In this document: positions 36,847-45,596 of the stretch, in pieces
Layout: the number at the start of each line of letters is the position of its first letter
Position numbering within the stretch: position 1 is the first letter of the stretch
Source: Roseibium alexandrii DFL-11
GTDB taxonomy: Bacteria; Pseudomonadota; Alphaproteobacteria; Rhizobiales; Stappiaceae
Assembly: GCF_000158095.2 (NCBI RefSeq)
Contig: NZ_CM011002.1
Location: forward strand, 797,541 to 861,540
DNA length: 64,000 nucleotides
Direction of reading: 5' to 3'
Position numbers and translations under genes: made by a program
Notes under the pieces: model-generated
What the model was told of the DNA's origin: nothing
What the model saw: the letters and a program-made list of their open reading frames with translations, nothing else
Databases searched by the model: none

Positions 36847-37728
36847 TTAGCTTTTGTCAGCGTTCCGCAAGCGGGCAACCAGGCTGGAGGTGTCCCACCG
36901 GTTTCCGCCCATGGCTTGCACTTCTGCGTAAAACTGGTCAACCAGCGCGGTGACCGGCAGGCGGGCGCCCGTGTCGCTGGCGGTTTTCAGGCAGATACCC
37001 AGGTCCTTGCGCATCCAGTCGACCGCAAAACCATAATCGAACTTGCCGTCACGCATGGTTTCCCAGCGGTTTTCCATCTGCCAGGATTGTGCTGCGCCGC
37101 CGCGAATGGCGGAGATGACTGTTTCCACGTCCAGATCCGCCTTTTCGGCGAAGTGGACGGCTTCAGATAGTCCCTGAACCAGACCGGCGATGCAGATCTG
37201 GTTGCACATCTTGGTGAGCTGACCGGCGCCGCTCGGGCCCATCAGGCCGACAAATTTGGAAAAGCAATCGATAGCCGGTTTGGCTTTGTCAAAGACATCT
37301 TGATCCCCGCCGCACATTACGGTCAAAACGCCGTTTTCAGCACCGGCCTGGCCGCCCGACACAGGTGCGTCGATAAATCCGCAGCCTTTTGCTTTGGCCG
37401 CCTCATAAAGTTCGCGGGCGACTTCTGCGGAAGCTGTCGTGTTGTCAACGAAAACCGCGCCGTCCGTGAGGCTGTGAAACGCGCCGTCCGGACCGGTCGT
37501 GACAGACCGCAAATCGTCGTCATTGCCAACACAACAGAAGACAAAATCACACCCCTCAGCCGCTTCCTGCGGGGTTTTCGCGAACGCGCCACCATATTCT
37601 GCCGCCCATTTTTCTGCCTTCGCAGTTGTGCGGTTGTAGACCGTGACGTCATGGCCGCCCTTGGTCTTCAAAAACCCGGCCATCGGGTATCCCATGACCC
37701 CAAGACCGATAAATGCCACCTTTGCCAT
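36847..37728 (-). CDS. NAD(P)-dependent beta-hydroxyacid dehydrogenase (3-hydroxyisobutyrate dehydrogenase family)
   Basis: A 293-residue cytosolic oxidoreductase. The Rossmann motif FIGLGVMGYPMAGFL is at residues 5-20. The substrate-binding DAPVSGGQAGAENG is near residue 120, and the catalytic lysine region GPSGAGQLTKMCNQI near residue 170. This family includes 3-hydroxyisobutyrate, tartronate-semialdehyde and 6-phosphogluconate-like enzymes; the exact substrate is uncertain. The start at 37728 has GGGAGC 6 bases upstream; five further codons lie in frame before it. Confidence 0.9.
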   Translation of the reverse strand: MAKVAFIGLGVMGYPMAGFLKTKGGHDVTVYNRTTAKAEKWAAEYGGAFAKTPQEAAEGCDFVFCCVGNDDDLRSVTTGPDGAFHSLTDGAVFVDNTTASAEVARELYEAAKAKGCGFIDAPVSGGQAGAENGVLTVMCGGDQDVFDKAKPAIDCFSKFVGLMGPSGAGQLTKMCNQICIAGLVQGLSEAVHFAEKADLDVETVISAIRGGAAQSWQMENRWETMRDGKFDYGFAVDWMRKDLGICLKTASDTGARLPVTALVDQFYAEVQAMGGNRWDTSSLVARLRNADKS

Positions 37729-37751
37729 GATTTTGCTCCCCATGCAGACGA

Positions 37752-37773
37752 AGGCCCGGCTTGGACCGGGCCT
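37752..37773 (-). terminator. Candidate intrinsic terminator
   Basis: The stem AGGCCCGG (37752-37759) pairs with CCGGGCCT (37766-37773) across a 6-base loop. On the minus strand it is followed by TCGTCT, a weak T-tract. It lies upstream of the dehydrogenase start, so it would end a short transcript from the region 37800-37990. Confidence 0.5.
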
Positions 37774-37832
37774 CGGTGTTCAATTGTTCGGCAAAGTTCT
37801 AGGGCATCTTGGTGGACTTGTCAGTAACCCGC

Positions 37833-37985
37833 TCAGATCCAATACGGGCCGCGACGCCACAAGCGTGTGTGCCGTGTTCTTGCAGCCGTTTGCTGATCCT
37901 GGTGCTGTTGAGTAACAGGATCAGGGCGTGTGTTCTGTGTGAAGCGTGTTGCCTCAAAGAAAGAACGGGCATAAACATTAAACAT
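37833..37985 (-). CDS. Possible small protein, 50 aa (uncertain)
   Basis: ATG 37985 has AAGGA about 9 bases upstream and opens 50 codons: MFNVYARSFFEATRFTQ at the start and WRRGPYWI at the end, with a Gln/Thr/Arg-rich middle. A second frame (ATG 37978, 59 codons, ending at 37799) overlaps it. I do not recognise either. The hairpin terminator downstream supports a transcript here, but the product could be RNA. Confidence 0.25.
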   Translation of the reverse strand: MFNVYARSFFEATRFTQNTRPDPVTQQHQDQQTAARTRHTRLWRRGPYWI

Positions 37986-38085
37986 GATCTAACATCCTTC
38001 TGTCTGGTTGACTGAGGATAATGTGCGCTTTCATGCGTTCTTTTGCGAGTCAGGAAGATTTTTGATATGTAAGGAAAACTAATAT

Positions 38086-38964
38086 ATGGATTGGCGCAAT
38101 ATGCCCCCGCTCAACAGCCTTCGCGCGTTTGCAACTGTCGCAGAAAGCAAAAGCCTGTCCGCTGCCGGACGCGAGTTGAACGTCACACATGCAGCGATCA
38201 GCCAGCAGGTTCGGGCTCTGGAGAAACACCTTGGCCTCCCGCTCGTTACTCGGGCAGGGCGTGGAATTGATCTCACAGACGAAGGACGGCAGCTCTATGA
38301 GGGCCTTCGGAAGGGGTTTGAAACGATCGGCGAAACCGTTGAGGCCATTGGCACGAGCGGAGAGGCCCGCCCGCTGAACATCACGATGACCCCCTCATTT
38401 GCAGTGAGTTGGTTGATGCCAAGGATCAATGATTTCCGGCATAAGCATCCCGATATTGAATTGATGCTCAATCCCAGCGCTGATGTGACTGAGTTGGCGC
38501 CGGGCGGTACTGATCTTGCCATTCGCTTCGGGAGGGGCAATTGGCCGGGACTGGAGGCCGAATTGTTCTTGGCAACGAATTTTGTGGTTGTCGGCGCGAA
38601 TTGTCTAATCGGCGACCGGAAAATGGATAAACCGGAAGACATTCTGGAGTTTCCCTGGCTCCAGGAATACGGGACCAACGAATTGGCTCTCTGGCTGGAA
38701 AAGCAGGGTGTCGTTCCAAAAAACAAGCTGAGCGTCACCCACTTGCCTGGCTATATGGTGTTGGAAGGTCTCCGAAGGGGAGAAGGCATTTCCGCGACCG
38801 CAAAAACCTTCATTCAGCCAGACATTGATGCCGGCAATTTGAAGGTGCTCTTTGAAGAGGGTGTTTACCCGGGAACCGGATATCATCTGGTCACCCGACC
38901 GGGCGTAAAGCGACCCGCCCTGAAGAGCTTTATCAGCTGGCTCCGCTCGATGATGCAGGAATGA
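38086..38964 (+). CDS. LysR family regulator, GcvA-like
   Basis: A 292-residue regulator starting MDWRNMPPLNSLRAFATVAES. The LysR helix-turn-helix covers residues 9-66 (SLSAAGRELNVTHAAISQQVRALE). The effector domain has NITMTPSFAVSWLMPRI, typical of the GcvA group. It is convergent with the LysE exporter gene (27 bases between stops), so it probably does not control that gene from a shared promoter. Its target and ligand are unknown. The region upstream holds the small unassigned transcript candidate. Confidence 0.92.
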   Translation: MDWRNMPPLNSLRAFATVAESKSLSAAGRELNVTHAAISQQVRALEKHLGLPLVTRAGRGIDLTDEGRQLYEGLRKGFETIGETVEAIGTSGEARPLNITMTPSFAVSWLMPRINDFRHKHPDIELMLNPSADVTELAPGGTDLAIRFGRGNWPGLEAELFLATNFVVVGANCLIGDRKMDKPEDILEFPWLQEYGTNELALWLEKQGVVPKNKLSVTHLPGYMVLEGLRRGEGISATAKTFIQPDIDAGNLKVLFEEGVYPGTGYHLVTRPGVKRPALKSFISWLRSMMQE

Positions 38965-38991
38965 GTAGAGCAGTCTTTTTGTTGCGGCGGG

Positions 38992-39582
38992 TTATTTGGG
39001 CGCAAGCAACGCGAGACCGACCACAATCAACATTGAAATTGCCATGGCGATGTTCACCCGCCGTTGCACATGCGGGGCGAGATTAAGCCGATGGATCGTC
39101 ATTCCAACATATAACCAACCAAAATGAATCGGGATCCAGATCAGGTTCATAATCAGGAACTTGAGTAAAGTTTCGGCGACCAAACTCGACGGCAAAAAAG
39201 CAAATCCCGTCAGCAAGGTTGTGTTCACGGCATAGGCCTTGGGGTTGACCAACTGGAGCGTGACGCCTGCTAAAAAACCGGGCGCGCTTGGTGCCTCCTT
39301 GAACGCAATACGGGTTCCTGCGAAGGCAATTCGATAGGCGAGGTAAAGGAGGTAAAGCACCGAGGCGATCAGCAGACCTGCGCGAATGTTTTCGTTCGCC
39401 AGGATTACAGTCGCCATGCCAGACACGACGGCGATCGCAACCAGGTTTGTGCCGACAAACAGTCCGCCGATATAGCGAGCGCCGGGACCAAAACCGAACG
39501 CAGATCCAACGCCTGCTACCGACAAGACGCCGGGCCCAGGAGTGATGATCAAGAAGAAAACAGCAAGAGCGAGTGTGATCAT
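38992..39582 (-). CDS. LysE/RhtB family exporter
   Basis: A 196-residue membrane protein with six predicted helices. The N-terminal FFLIITPGPGVLSVAGVGSAFGFG is the LysE-family motif with the conserved PGP. Helices follow at IGGLFVGTNLVAIAVVSGM, LIASVLYLLYLAYRIAF and three more. The middle segment LQLVNPKAYAVNTTL carries the conserved NPK. LysE/RhtB proteins export amino acids such as lysine, threonine or homoserine. The specificity is not determined. AGGAGG lies about 7 bases before the ATG. Confidence 0.92.
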   Translation of the reverse strand: MITLALAVFFLIITPGPGVLSVAGVGSAFGFGPGARYIGGLFVGTNLVAIAVVSGMATVILANENIRAGLLIASVLYLLYLAYRIAFAGTRIAFKEAPSAPGFLAGVTLQLVNPKAYAVNTTLLTGFAFLPSSLVAETLLKFLIMNLIWIPIHFGWLYVGMTIHRLNLAPHVQRRVNIAMAISMLIVVGLALLAPK

Positions 39583-39658
39583 GCGCGTCCTCCTCTCAAT
39601 ATGTGTCGGATCAACGGCCTATTGCGACTGATGTGTCTGGTTTTCCCAGGATTATGGG

Positions 39659-40816
39659 TTAGATCGTCTTCAGTGCCGCATCGAAGTCGGCGATCAGATC
39701 ATCGATATGTTCAATGCCAAGCGAAAGGCGCAGGAGGTTTCCAGGAATGCCGGAGGTTTCGCCTTCAATCGAACGGCGGTGCTCGATGAGGCTTTCCGTA
39801 CCGCCCAGCGATGTTGCCCGCTGGAAAAGCTTCAGGGCTCCGGTGACTTTGAGCGCTTCCTCTTTGCCACCCTTGGTCTGAACGGACATCAGAGATCCAT
39901 ATCCGCCCGCCATCTGTGCCTTGGCAACCGTGTGGTCTGTGTGGCCGGGAAGCCCGGGATAAAGAACTTTCTCGATCTTCGAGTGTGTCTCAAGGTGGTC
40001 CGCCAAAGCCTGTGCGTTGGCATTCATGCGTTCAACGCGGAGGCTCAGGGTTCTGAGGCCCCGCAGCAGCAGCCAGGCTTCGAACGACCCCATCACGGCA
40101 CCGGCCATCTTGCGTTCCGCCTTGATCAAGTCCCAGGCTTCGGACTTGGCATCGCGTGCGGTGATGACACCGCCAAGCAGGTCGGAGTGTCCGTTCAGCG
40201 CTTTTGTTGCCGAATGCATGACCAGATCCGCTCCAAGTGTGAGGGGCTTTAAGATCAACGGGGTCGCGGCTGTGGCGTCGACCGCAAGCAGTGCGCCAGC
40301 TGTTTTACAGAGTGCCGCGGCTTTCTCGATGTCGGCGACCTTGAGGTACGGGTTGCTTGGAACCTCAAGCCAGACAAGGTCGGGTTTGGTGATCGCCAGT
40401 TCGTCGCTGAAGGTGGCGAGATCGCTCGCATCGCACTCAACCAGTGCGATGTTGTTGCGGGCGCAATGTTCGCGCAGGAACAGCGTTGTTCCCCAATAAA
40501 TCCCGGATTGGGCCATCAAAGTGCCGCCGGGTTTTACGACACGCGCAACAGCTGCAACTGCGGCCATGCCTGAAGAGAACAGCCGGCTTCCCGCGCCGTT
40601 TTCCAGCGTTGCGAGCAGATTTTCCGTCTTGCGGAAGAGGTCATTGTCGTCCCGGCTATAAAGGTGCCCGTCGCTTATCAAGGCGTAGTTTTCGTCCCGC
40701 ACAAATGTTGTTGCCACCGGAATGGGAGGCACAACAGCCCCGGTCGCGGCATCGAACCCTCCGCCGCCATGGGCGAGGAGCGTGTCAGCGTGAAGCGGTG
40801 GTTTGTGTGAGGACAT
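39659..40816 (-). CDS. PLP-dependent trans-sulfuration-family lyase (cystathionine beta/gamma-lyase type)
   Basis: A 385-residue fold-type I PLP enzyme. The cofactor lysine is Lys205 in MHSATKALNGHSDLLGG. Also seen are YSRDDNDLFRKTEN-like and LENGAGSRLFSSGMAAVAAV near residues 70-90, and SLGGTESLIEHRRS near the C-terminus. It acts on cystathionine, methionine, cysteine or similar amino acids; the exact reaction cannot be told. The start is ATG 40816, with GGAG 6 bases upstream. It follows the amino-acid ABC permease genes on the same strand after 84 bases, so import and breakdown of a sulfur amino acid may be coupled, which is inference. Confidence 0.9.
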   Translation of the reverse strand: MSSHKPPLHADTLLAHGGGGFDAATGAVVPPIPVATTFVRDENYALISDGHLYSRDDNDLFRKTENLLATLENGAGSRLFSSGMAAVAAVARVVKPGGTLMAQSGIYWGTTLFLREHCARNNIALVECDASDLATFSDELAITKPDLVWLEVPSNPYLKVADIEKAAALCKTAGALLAVDATAATPLILKPLTLGADLVMHSATKALNGHSDLLGGVITARDAKSEAWDLIKAERKMAGAVMGSFEAWLLLRGLRTLSLRVERMNANAQALADHLETHSKIEKVLYPGLPGHTDHTVAKAQMAGGYGSLMSVQTKGGKEEALKVTGALKLFQRATSLGGTESLIEHRRSIEGETSGIPGNLLRLSLGIEHIDDLIADFDAALKTI

Positions 40817-40900
40817 GAAAGGCTCCATCACCACGCCCGGGGCCGAGACCTGACGGGCGGGTTTATCAATAGTGAAGAATTGGAGAAGCGGTGAGGGGGC

Positions 40901-41728
40901 TCATCGCTTCAAATGCCGGGTCAGCCGTGCTTCAATCTTGTCCCAGATCCGGCGCAGCGTTTCCACGATCAACAGATAGGCAACCGCCGCCCAGATGTAA
41001 GCCTGGAAGTCGTAGGACCGCGAATAGGCACGGCGGGTTTCGCCCATGAGATCGTAGATTGTCACGATCGAGGCAATGGCCGATCCCTTGATCATCAGGA
41101 TGATTTCGTTGCCATAGGGCCGCAAGGCGACCATCAAGGCCTGAGGCAGGATGATCTTGAAGAAAATCACGTTCCGGGAGAGTCCAAGCGCTTCGCCGCC
41201 CTCCCATTGGCCTTTCGGCACGTTCTGGATCGCTCCGCGCAAAATCTCGGCCTGATAGGCTGCCGTGTTCAGTGAGAACGTAAAGATCACACAGTACCAG
41301 GCGTCCCGGAAGAACCACCAGAGGCCGGCGGCTTTCAGTTCCTCACTGAAAGACCCAAAGCCGTAATAGACCATGAACGCCTGTGCGAGCAGTGGAGTGC
41401 CACGGAAGAAGTTCACATAGGCATAGGCCGGCCAGGAGAAGATCTTCAGTTTTGACGCGCGCCCGGCTGCAATCGGCACCGACAGCAGCGCCCCCAGCAC
41501 CAGTGAGACGCTGACGATCTGGATCGTGACGATGAAACCATCAACATATTCCGGCCAGTATTTCTGGAAGAACGGGCTCGCGACGTTCGAGCCAAGAAAG
41601 TACAGCAGATAGAGACCGGACAGGATCCAAAGCGCCATCAGCACATGGCCGGCAATCCGGAGGTTGGTCCACTTTTTCTGCGGTGGTGGCGGGCGTGTCA
41701 TGCCGGTTGAGGGATTGGCTGCGATCAT
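40901..41728 (-). CDS. Polar amino-acid ABC transporter permease (HisM-like)
   Basis: A 275-residue inner-membrane subunit. After a polar N-terminus come five helices and the family signatures FFRGTPLLAQAFMVYYGFG and GEALGLSRNVIFFKIILPQALMVALRPYGNE; the second is the EAA loop that contacts the ATPase. It pairs with the next permease, whose stop overlaps its ATG (4 bases). A binding protein gene lies upstream. No ATPase gene follows: a PLP lyase comes next. The ligand class (polar or sulfur amino acid) is inferred from family and context. Confidence 0.92.
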   Translation of the reverse strand: MIAANPSTGMTRPPPPQKKWTNLRIAGHVLMALWILSGLYLLYFLGSNVASPFFQKYWPEYVDGFIVTIQIVSVSLVLGALLSVPIAAGRASKLKIFSWPAYAYVNFFRGTPLLAQAFMVYYGFGSFSEELKAAGLWWFFRDAWYCVIFTFSLNTAAYQAEILRGAIQNVPKGQWEGGEALGLSRNVIFFKIILPQALMVALRPYGNEIILMIKGSAIASIVTIYDLMGETRRAYSRSYDFQAYIWAAVAYLLIVETLRRIWDKIEARLTRHLKR

Positions 41729-42438
41729 CTTGCTGCATCTCCCCGTTTGGACCAGCGCTCAATGCGGAGAAGCCCCACAGAGGAAATCATGGTCAGAAGG
41801 AGATAGATCACCAGCACCAGCCCGAAGAACAGGAACGGTTCTTTGGTCACACGTGCAGCAATTCCGGCTTCGCGAACAAGGTCAGCCAAGCCGATGACGG
41901 AGACAAGTGAGGTTTCCTTCAAGAGGATCAGCCAGAGGTTTCCGAGCGCGGGCAAGGCAAGGCGGATCAGCTGCGGCAGGATGATAAAACGCATTGTCTT
42001 GTAGCGCGACAGGCCGAGAGCGTAACCGCCTTCATACTGGCCTTGCGGGATGCCGTTGAACGCGGACAGGAAGGCTTCGGAGGCATAGGAGGAAAACACC
42101 AAAGACAGCGCCACCATACCTGCGACGAACGAGTTGACCTCGAAATAGATGTCATAGCCGAGCAGCTTGATGAATTCCTGGATGGCGATTTGAACGCCGA
42201 AATAGACGAGGAACAGGGTCAGGAGCTCTGGAAGGCCACGGAAAATTGTTGTGTAGATGTTGGCCGCCAGCTTGAGGCTGGGTTCGGACGATTTTTTGGC
42301 CAGTGCAATTAGAAAACCAAGGATAAGCCCGATCGGTAAGGTTGCGAGCGCCAGCGATACGGTGATCAGCACACCTGAGGCAATCGTGTCACCCCAGCCT
42401 TGTTCCCCAAAAGATAACAGCGTCAAAGCTTCATTCAT
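41725..42438 (-). CDS. Polar amino-acid ABC transporter permease (HisQ-like)
   Basis: A 237-residue permease with five helices. Signatures are IFRGLPELLTLFLVYFGVQ and the EAA loop GGYALGLSRYKTMRFIILPQLIRLALPALGNLW. HisQ/HisM-type pairs form the membrane channel of type I amino-acid importers. The gene lies 135 bases after the binding-protein gene, and the gap carries two strong hairpins that may lower its expression relative to the binding protein. Its stop overlaps the start of the second permease. Confidence 0.93.
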   Translation of the reverse strand: MNEALTLLSFGEQGWGDTIASGVLITVSLALATLPIGLILGFLIALAKKSSEPSLKLAANIYTTIFRGLPELLTLFLVYFGVQIAIQEFIKLLGYDIYFEVNSFVAGMVALSLVFSSYASEAFLSAFNGIPQGQYEGGYALGLSRYKTMRFIILPQLIRLALPALGNLWLILLKETSLVSVIGLADLVREAGIAARVTKEPFLFFGLVLVIYLLLTMISSVGLLRIERWSKRGDAAR

Positions 42439-42497
42439 GAGCCGGCGCTTCTTTCTGTTTTGTCGTTGTTTTTTCCAGCCGCCCCTTTGGCTGGCAG

Positions 42498-42548
42498 CGT
42501 GAGGACCACCTCACGATAAAGCGTGGCCCGGAGATCCGCGCCACGCTT
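42498..42548 (-). terminator. Two tandem hairpins between binding-protein and permease genes
   Basis: AAGCGTGGC (42519-42527) pairs with GCCACGCTT (42540-42548), and CGTGAGG (42498-42504) pairs with CCTCACG (42509-42515). Both follow the binding-protein stop on the minus strand. There is no long T-run, so they are more likely to stabilise the mRNA or partially terminate it. This is the usual way to make more binding protein than permease. Confidence 0.65.
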
Positions 42549-42573
42549 CAAAGGTTTTCACACCGCGATCAGA

Positions 42574-43350
42574 TTAGCCGCCGTATACGTCGAAGGAGAA
42601 GTACTTATCGTTGATTTCTTTGTACTTTCCGTTCGCAAGGATGGCTTCAATCGCTGCGTTGAATTTATCTTTCAGCTCATCTTCGCCCTTGCGGAGCGCG
42701 ATGCCAGCGCCTTCACCGTTGATGACCGGATCGGATTTCAGCGTGCTCAGAACTTTACAGCATGCACCGTTGTCGGTTGCGAGCCAGTCTGACAGAACCA
42801 CAACGTCTTCGATCACAGCGTCGATACGGCCGTTTTCGAGATCCAGCTTGTACTCATCAGCAGTCGGATACAGCTTCAGCTCGGCATCCGGGAAGTGTGC
42901 TTCGGCATAGTTGGAGTGGGTCGTGGAGGACTGTGCACCAAGAAGAATGCCGCTCAGGTCTTCCTTGGTAACACCTGTCAGCTTGGTGTCTTTCGGAACA
43001 CCGATTGACGGCGGGGTGTTGTAATACTTGTTGGTGAAGTCGACCTTCTGCTTGCGCTCTTCGGTGATCGACATGGACGCGATGATGGCGTCGTATTTGC
43101 CAGCCTGCAGTGCCGGGATCATGCCGTCCCAGTCCTGAGTGACGAATTCGCACTCGACCTTCATTTCTTCGCAAAGAGCGTTGGCGATATCGATGTCGAA
43201 GCCAACAAGCTGACCGTCAGCGGTCAGGGAGTTGAACGGAGGGTAGGCGCCCTCAGTTCCGATGCGGACCTTGGACCAGTCTTTTGCAGTTGCGCCACCA
43301 ACCGTGGCCAGGACTGCAACCGCAGCTGCGGCCATACGCACAAAACGCAT
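42574..43350 (-). CDS. Polar amino-acid ABC transporter substrate-binding protein (HisJ-like)
   Basis: A 258-residue periplasmic protein. The signal MRFVRMAAAAVAVLATVGGATA is cut near residue 22. The mature protein has VRIGTEGAYPPFNSL, GFDIDIANALCEEMKVECEFV, WDGMIPALQAGKYDAIIASMSITEERK and GILLGAQSSTTH, all standard for the bacterial SBP family 3. The cysteine pairs resemble the lysine/arginine/ornithine/histidine group. The start is ATG 43350, with AGGGGA 6 bases upstream; an open frame continues 72 codons further but looks non-coding. It is the first gene of the transport cluster. Confidence 0.94.
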   Translation of the reverse strand: MRFVRMAAAAVAVLATVGGATAKDWSKVRIGTEGAYPPFNSLTADGQLVGFDIDIANALCEEMKVECEFVTQDWDGMIPALQAGKYDAIIASMSITEERKQKVDFTNKYYNTPPSIGVPKDTKLTGVTKEDLSGILLGAQSSTTHSNYAEAHFPDAELKLYPTADEYKLDLENGRIDAVIEDVVVLSDWLATDNGACCKVLSTLKSDPVINGEGAGIALRKGEDELKDKFNAAIEAILANGKYKEINDKYFSFDVYGG

Positions 43351-43856
43351 ATTGATTCCCCTAGTATTTTGTTTGGGTTTCAGGCGGGTTCGTCCCGCCA
43401 TTTTGCCCGAAGGCCCTATTCCATACACTTCGATCCAAATTTCAAGCATGCCCATGAAAAAAACACAGCGGAAATTTGCCTTTTTTTGATCCAAATTGGC
43501 ATGCCGTAGGGAAATGCTGAGCGGTTGGCGAACATTGTTGTTTGGTTTTGCCCAATATCGAGACAATTATCTTTCGCGGCCGTGTGGGAAGCAGGGCTGT
43601 CGCGTTTTGGGCAAACGGCCGGCGTTTGGGGACGGTGTCAACGGTCAATTACTGCGGAAGTTCTATCCGCCTTAAGTCGAAAAGCACTTATCAAACAGCT
43701 TGCCGTCGTCCATTCATGAGACTTCCTTATGGGATTGATGAACTTATTCAATTTGATGCGGCAGCTGGGTGCCGTTAGGACACTATCGCCCGGCACAGTT
43801 TGCCGGTCGTATCTCATGACACAATCTGGCAGCGGATTTGAAAGCGGGCGGAGCAG
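43351..43856. other. 506-base divergent non-coding region
   Basis: This region lies between the ABC binding-protein gene (minus) and the GST gene (plus). Only shadow frames occur, several of them extensions of the flanking genes. I saw no RNA gene, strong palindrome or repeat. It should hold both promoters. Confidence 0.5.
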
Positions 43857-44504
43857 ATGGCCGAATTTGAACTCTTCATCGGGAACAAGAACTATTCGAC
43901 TTGGTCGTTCCGGCCCTGGATCGCCATGCGGCACAAGGGCATTGCGTTCAAGGAAACACTTGTTCCTTTCGACTTTGAGAACGGCAATCCGAAGTTTCGT
44001 GACTTTTCGCCAAGTATGAAAGTTCCTGTGCTGAAGCACGGTGATCTTACGGTCTGGGACAGCCTGGCAATCCTTGAGTATGTTGCCGATTGTGAACCAG
44101 AGACGGGGCTTTGGCCGGCGGACCCGAGAAAGCGTGCGCGCGCACGATCAATCTCGGCCGAAATGCACTCAGGCTTTCCGGCGCTGAGAGCCGAATGTCC
44201 GATGAACATGCGCCGCCCCGCCGGACAGCGATCCGTCAGCGAGGCCGTCAAGGCGGAGGTCGCCCGGATCCTTCAGATTTGGGATGAGTGTCTCGAGGCC
44301 TCTGGCGGACCGTTTTTGTTCGGCGATTTCACAATTGCCGATGCCATGTATGCGCCGGTTGTGAGCCGCTTTGACACATACGGTCTCAGCGATGCGTCTG
44401 TTGCCGCGAGATACAGTCAGACCTTGCGCGGGCTTGACGCCTGGCAAGCTTGGGAGGCCGATGCTCTCAAGGAGACATGGGTCGTCGCCGTCGATGAGGT
44501 TTGA
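43857..44504 (+). CDS. Glutathione S-transferase family protein
   Basis: A 215-residue protein with the two-domain GST fold. The N-terminal thioredoxin-like part starts FELFIGNKNYSTWSFRPWIAM and includes MKVPVLKHGDLTVWDSLAILEYVAD (residues 61-85), where the cis-proline and the D-S pair bind glutathione. The C-terminal helical domain includes PFLFGDFTIADAMYAPVV, the N-capping-box motif. The hydroxyl group at the start (YSTWS) marks a Ser/Tyr-type enzyme. Substrates are unknown. The LysR gene that follows is convergent and only 5 bases away. Confidence 0.92.
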   Translation: MAEFELFIGNKNYSTWSFRPWIAMRHKGIAFKETLVPFDFENGNPKFRDFSPSMKVPVLKHGDLTVWDSLAILEYVADCEPETGLWPADPRKRARARSISAEMHSGFPALRAECPMNMRRPAGQRSVSEAVKAEVARILQIWDECLEASGGPFLFGDFTIADAMYAPVVSRFDTYGLSDASVAARYSQTLRGLDAWQAWEADALKETWVVAVDEV

Positions 44505-44509
44505 CGTCT

Positions 44510-45442
44510 TTATTCCGCTGCAGCCAAATGGGCAGTCGGGTCTGCGAAGGCCTGCTGCCCATCCAGATGTGCTTGAAGGTCCGAGACAAACTGGCGGACT
44601 TTCATCGGAATAAACCTGTACGATGGATAGACTGCGTGGATGGGATGAACACCATAGGACCAGTCTTCAAGGATCAGTTCCAGTTCGCCTGTTCCAAAGT
44701 GTGGTGCTGAGAGCCAGGTGACAGCGGTGGAGATGCCCAATCCTGCGATCGCTGCACGGCGGAGGGCCGCAGAATTGTTGATCACCATTGTTGGCGACAC
44801 AGCAACTTTGGCTGCCTTTCCGGTGGGGCCGACGAGCTCGATGGAACCAGCTTCAGCGATATGCGGATAAAGCAGGAAGTCGTGCGTTTTGAGATTTTCC
44901 GGTGTTTCGGGGCGTCCCCTCCGGTTCAGATAGTCTGGTGAGGCAACAAGGCATCGTTTCATGTCGCCGAGCTTCTTGACGATCAACCGGTCGTCACGCA
45001 AATGCCCCATGCGTATGGCGACATCAATCCGCTCCTTTTGCAGATCCACCATGGCGTCCGACAGTTGCACGTCGAACAAGATGTTCGGATAGGCCGCCTT
45101 GAACTTAGTGAGGAAGCCCGCCAGCTCCGGCTCGGTGAAGGCGTACGGCAGGCTAACGGTGAGGCGGCCACTCATTTGGGCTTCATTGCTTTGTACCGAC
45201 CGGTCCGCCTCGGAGAGCTTTTCCAGAATGTCACTGGCATAGGCGAAATAACGCTCACCCGCCTCGGTCAACGACAAGCGCCGGGTCGTGCGGTTGATCA
45301 ACCGCGTTCCGAGCGTGTCCTCCAGGCTTCGGACCTGTTGACTGACCGCTGGTTGTGACACGCCAAGATGCGTTGCGGCCGCGGAAAAGCTGCCCAGTCT
45401 CACCGCGTTCACAAAACTGCTGAGCGCGCTCAATTTGTCCAT
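44510..45442 (-). CDS. LysR family transcriptional regulator
   Basis: A 310-residue regulator. MDKLSALSSFVNAVRLGSFSAAATHLGVSQPAVSQQVRSLE in outline is the LysR DNA-binding domain (residues 1-60). The effector-binding domain follows with LTVSLPYAFTEPELAGFL. It belongs to the CrgA/AaeR-like group. It is divergent from the exported metallo-hydrolase gene, with 154 bases between them, and is likely to control that gene. Confidence 0.92.
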   Translation of the reverse strand: MDKLSALSSFVNAVRLGSFSAAATHLGVSQPAVSQQVRSLEDTLGTRLINRTTRRLSLTEAGERYFAYASDILEKLSEADRSVQSNEAQMSGRLTVSLPYAFTEPELAGFLTKFKAAYPNILFDVQLSDAMVDLQKERIDVAIRMGHLRDDRLIVKKLGDMKRCLVASPDYLNRRGRPETPENLKTHDFLLYPHIAEAGSIELVGPTGKAAKVAVSPTMVINNSAALRRAAIAGLGISTAVTWLSAPHFGTGELELILEDWSYGVHPIHAVYPSYRFIPMKVRQFVSDLQAHLDGQQAFADPTAHLAAAE

Positions 45443-45596
45443 TTCAGCCTCCAGGTACGCCAGAGAAGATTATTCATAAGACGAGCTTCTGGTTCTTATA
45501 AATAATCTCCGGCTTTAAAATCCAGAGGAATAAATCAATTAAAGGGCACGGCCTCTTTCGGGGGGCGGATTGGCAGAACGGCATTGGAGAACAGGT

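Larger units (their letters stand above)
37729..38085. other. 357-base region between dehydrogenase and LysR genes
   Basis: No established gene lies here. It contains a GC-rich hairpin at 37752-37773, a 9-bp inverted repeat CTGATCCTG/CAGGATCAG near 37890-37923, and two overlapping short minus-strand frames (about 37799-37985). This would fit a small RNA or a small protein gene with its own terminator. Confidence 0.5.

Noticed and set aside
40885..40910. An 11-bp stem overlapping the stop of the HisM-like permease gene
   Set aside because: It includes a wobble pair and part of the coding sequence and has no T-tract, so it was not called as a terminator, although it may weaken transcription into the PLP lyase gene.
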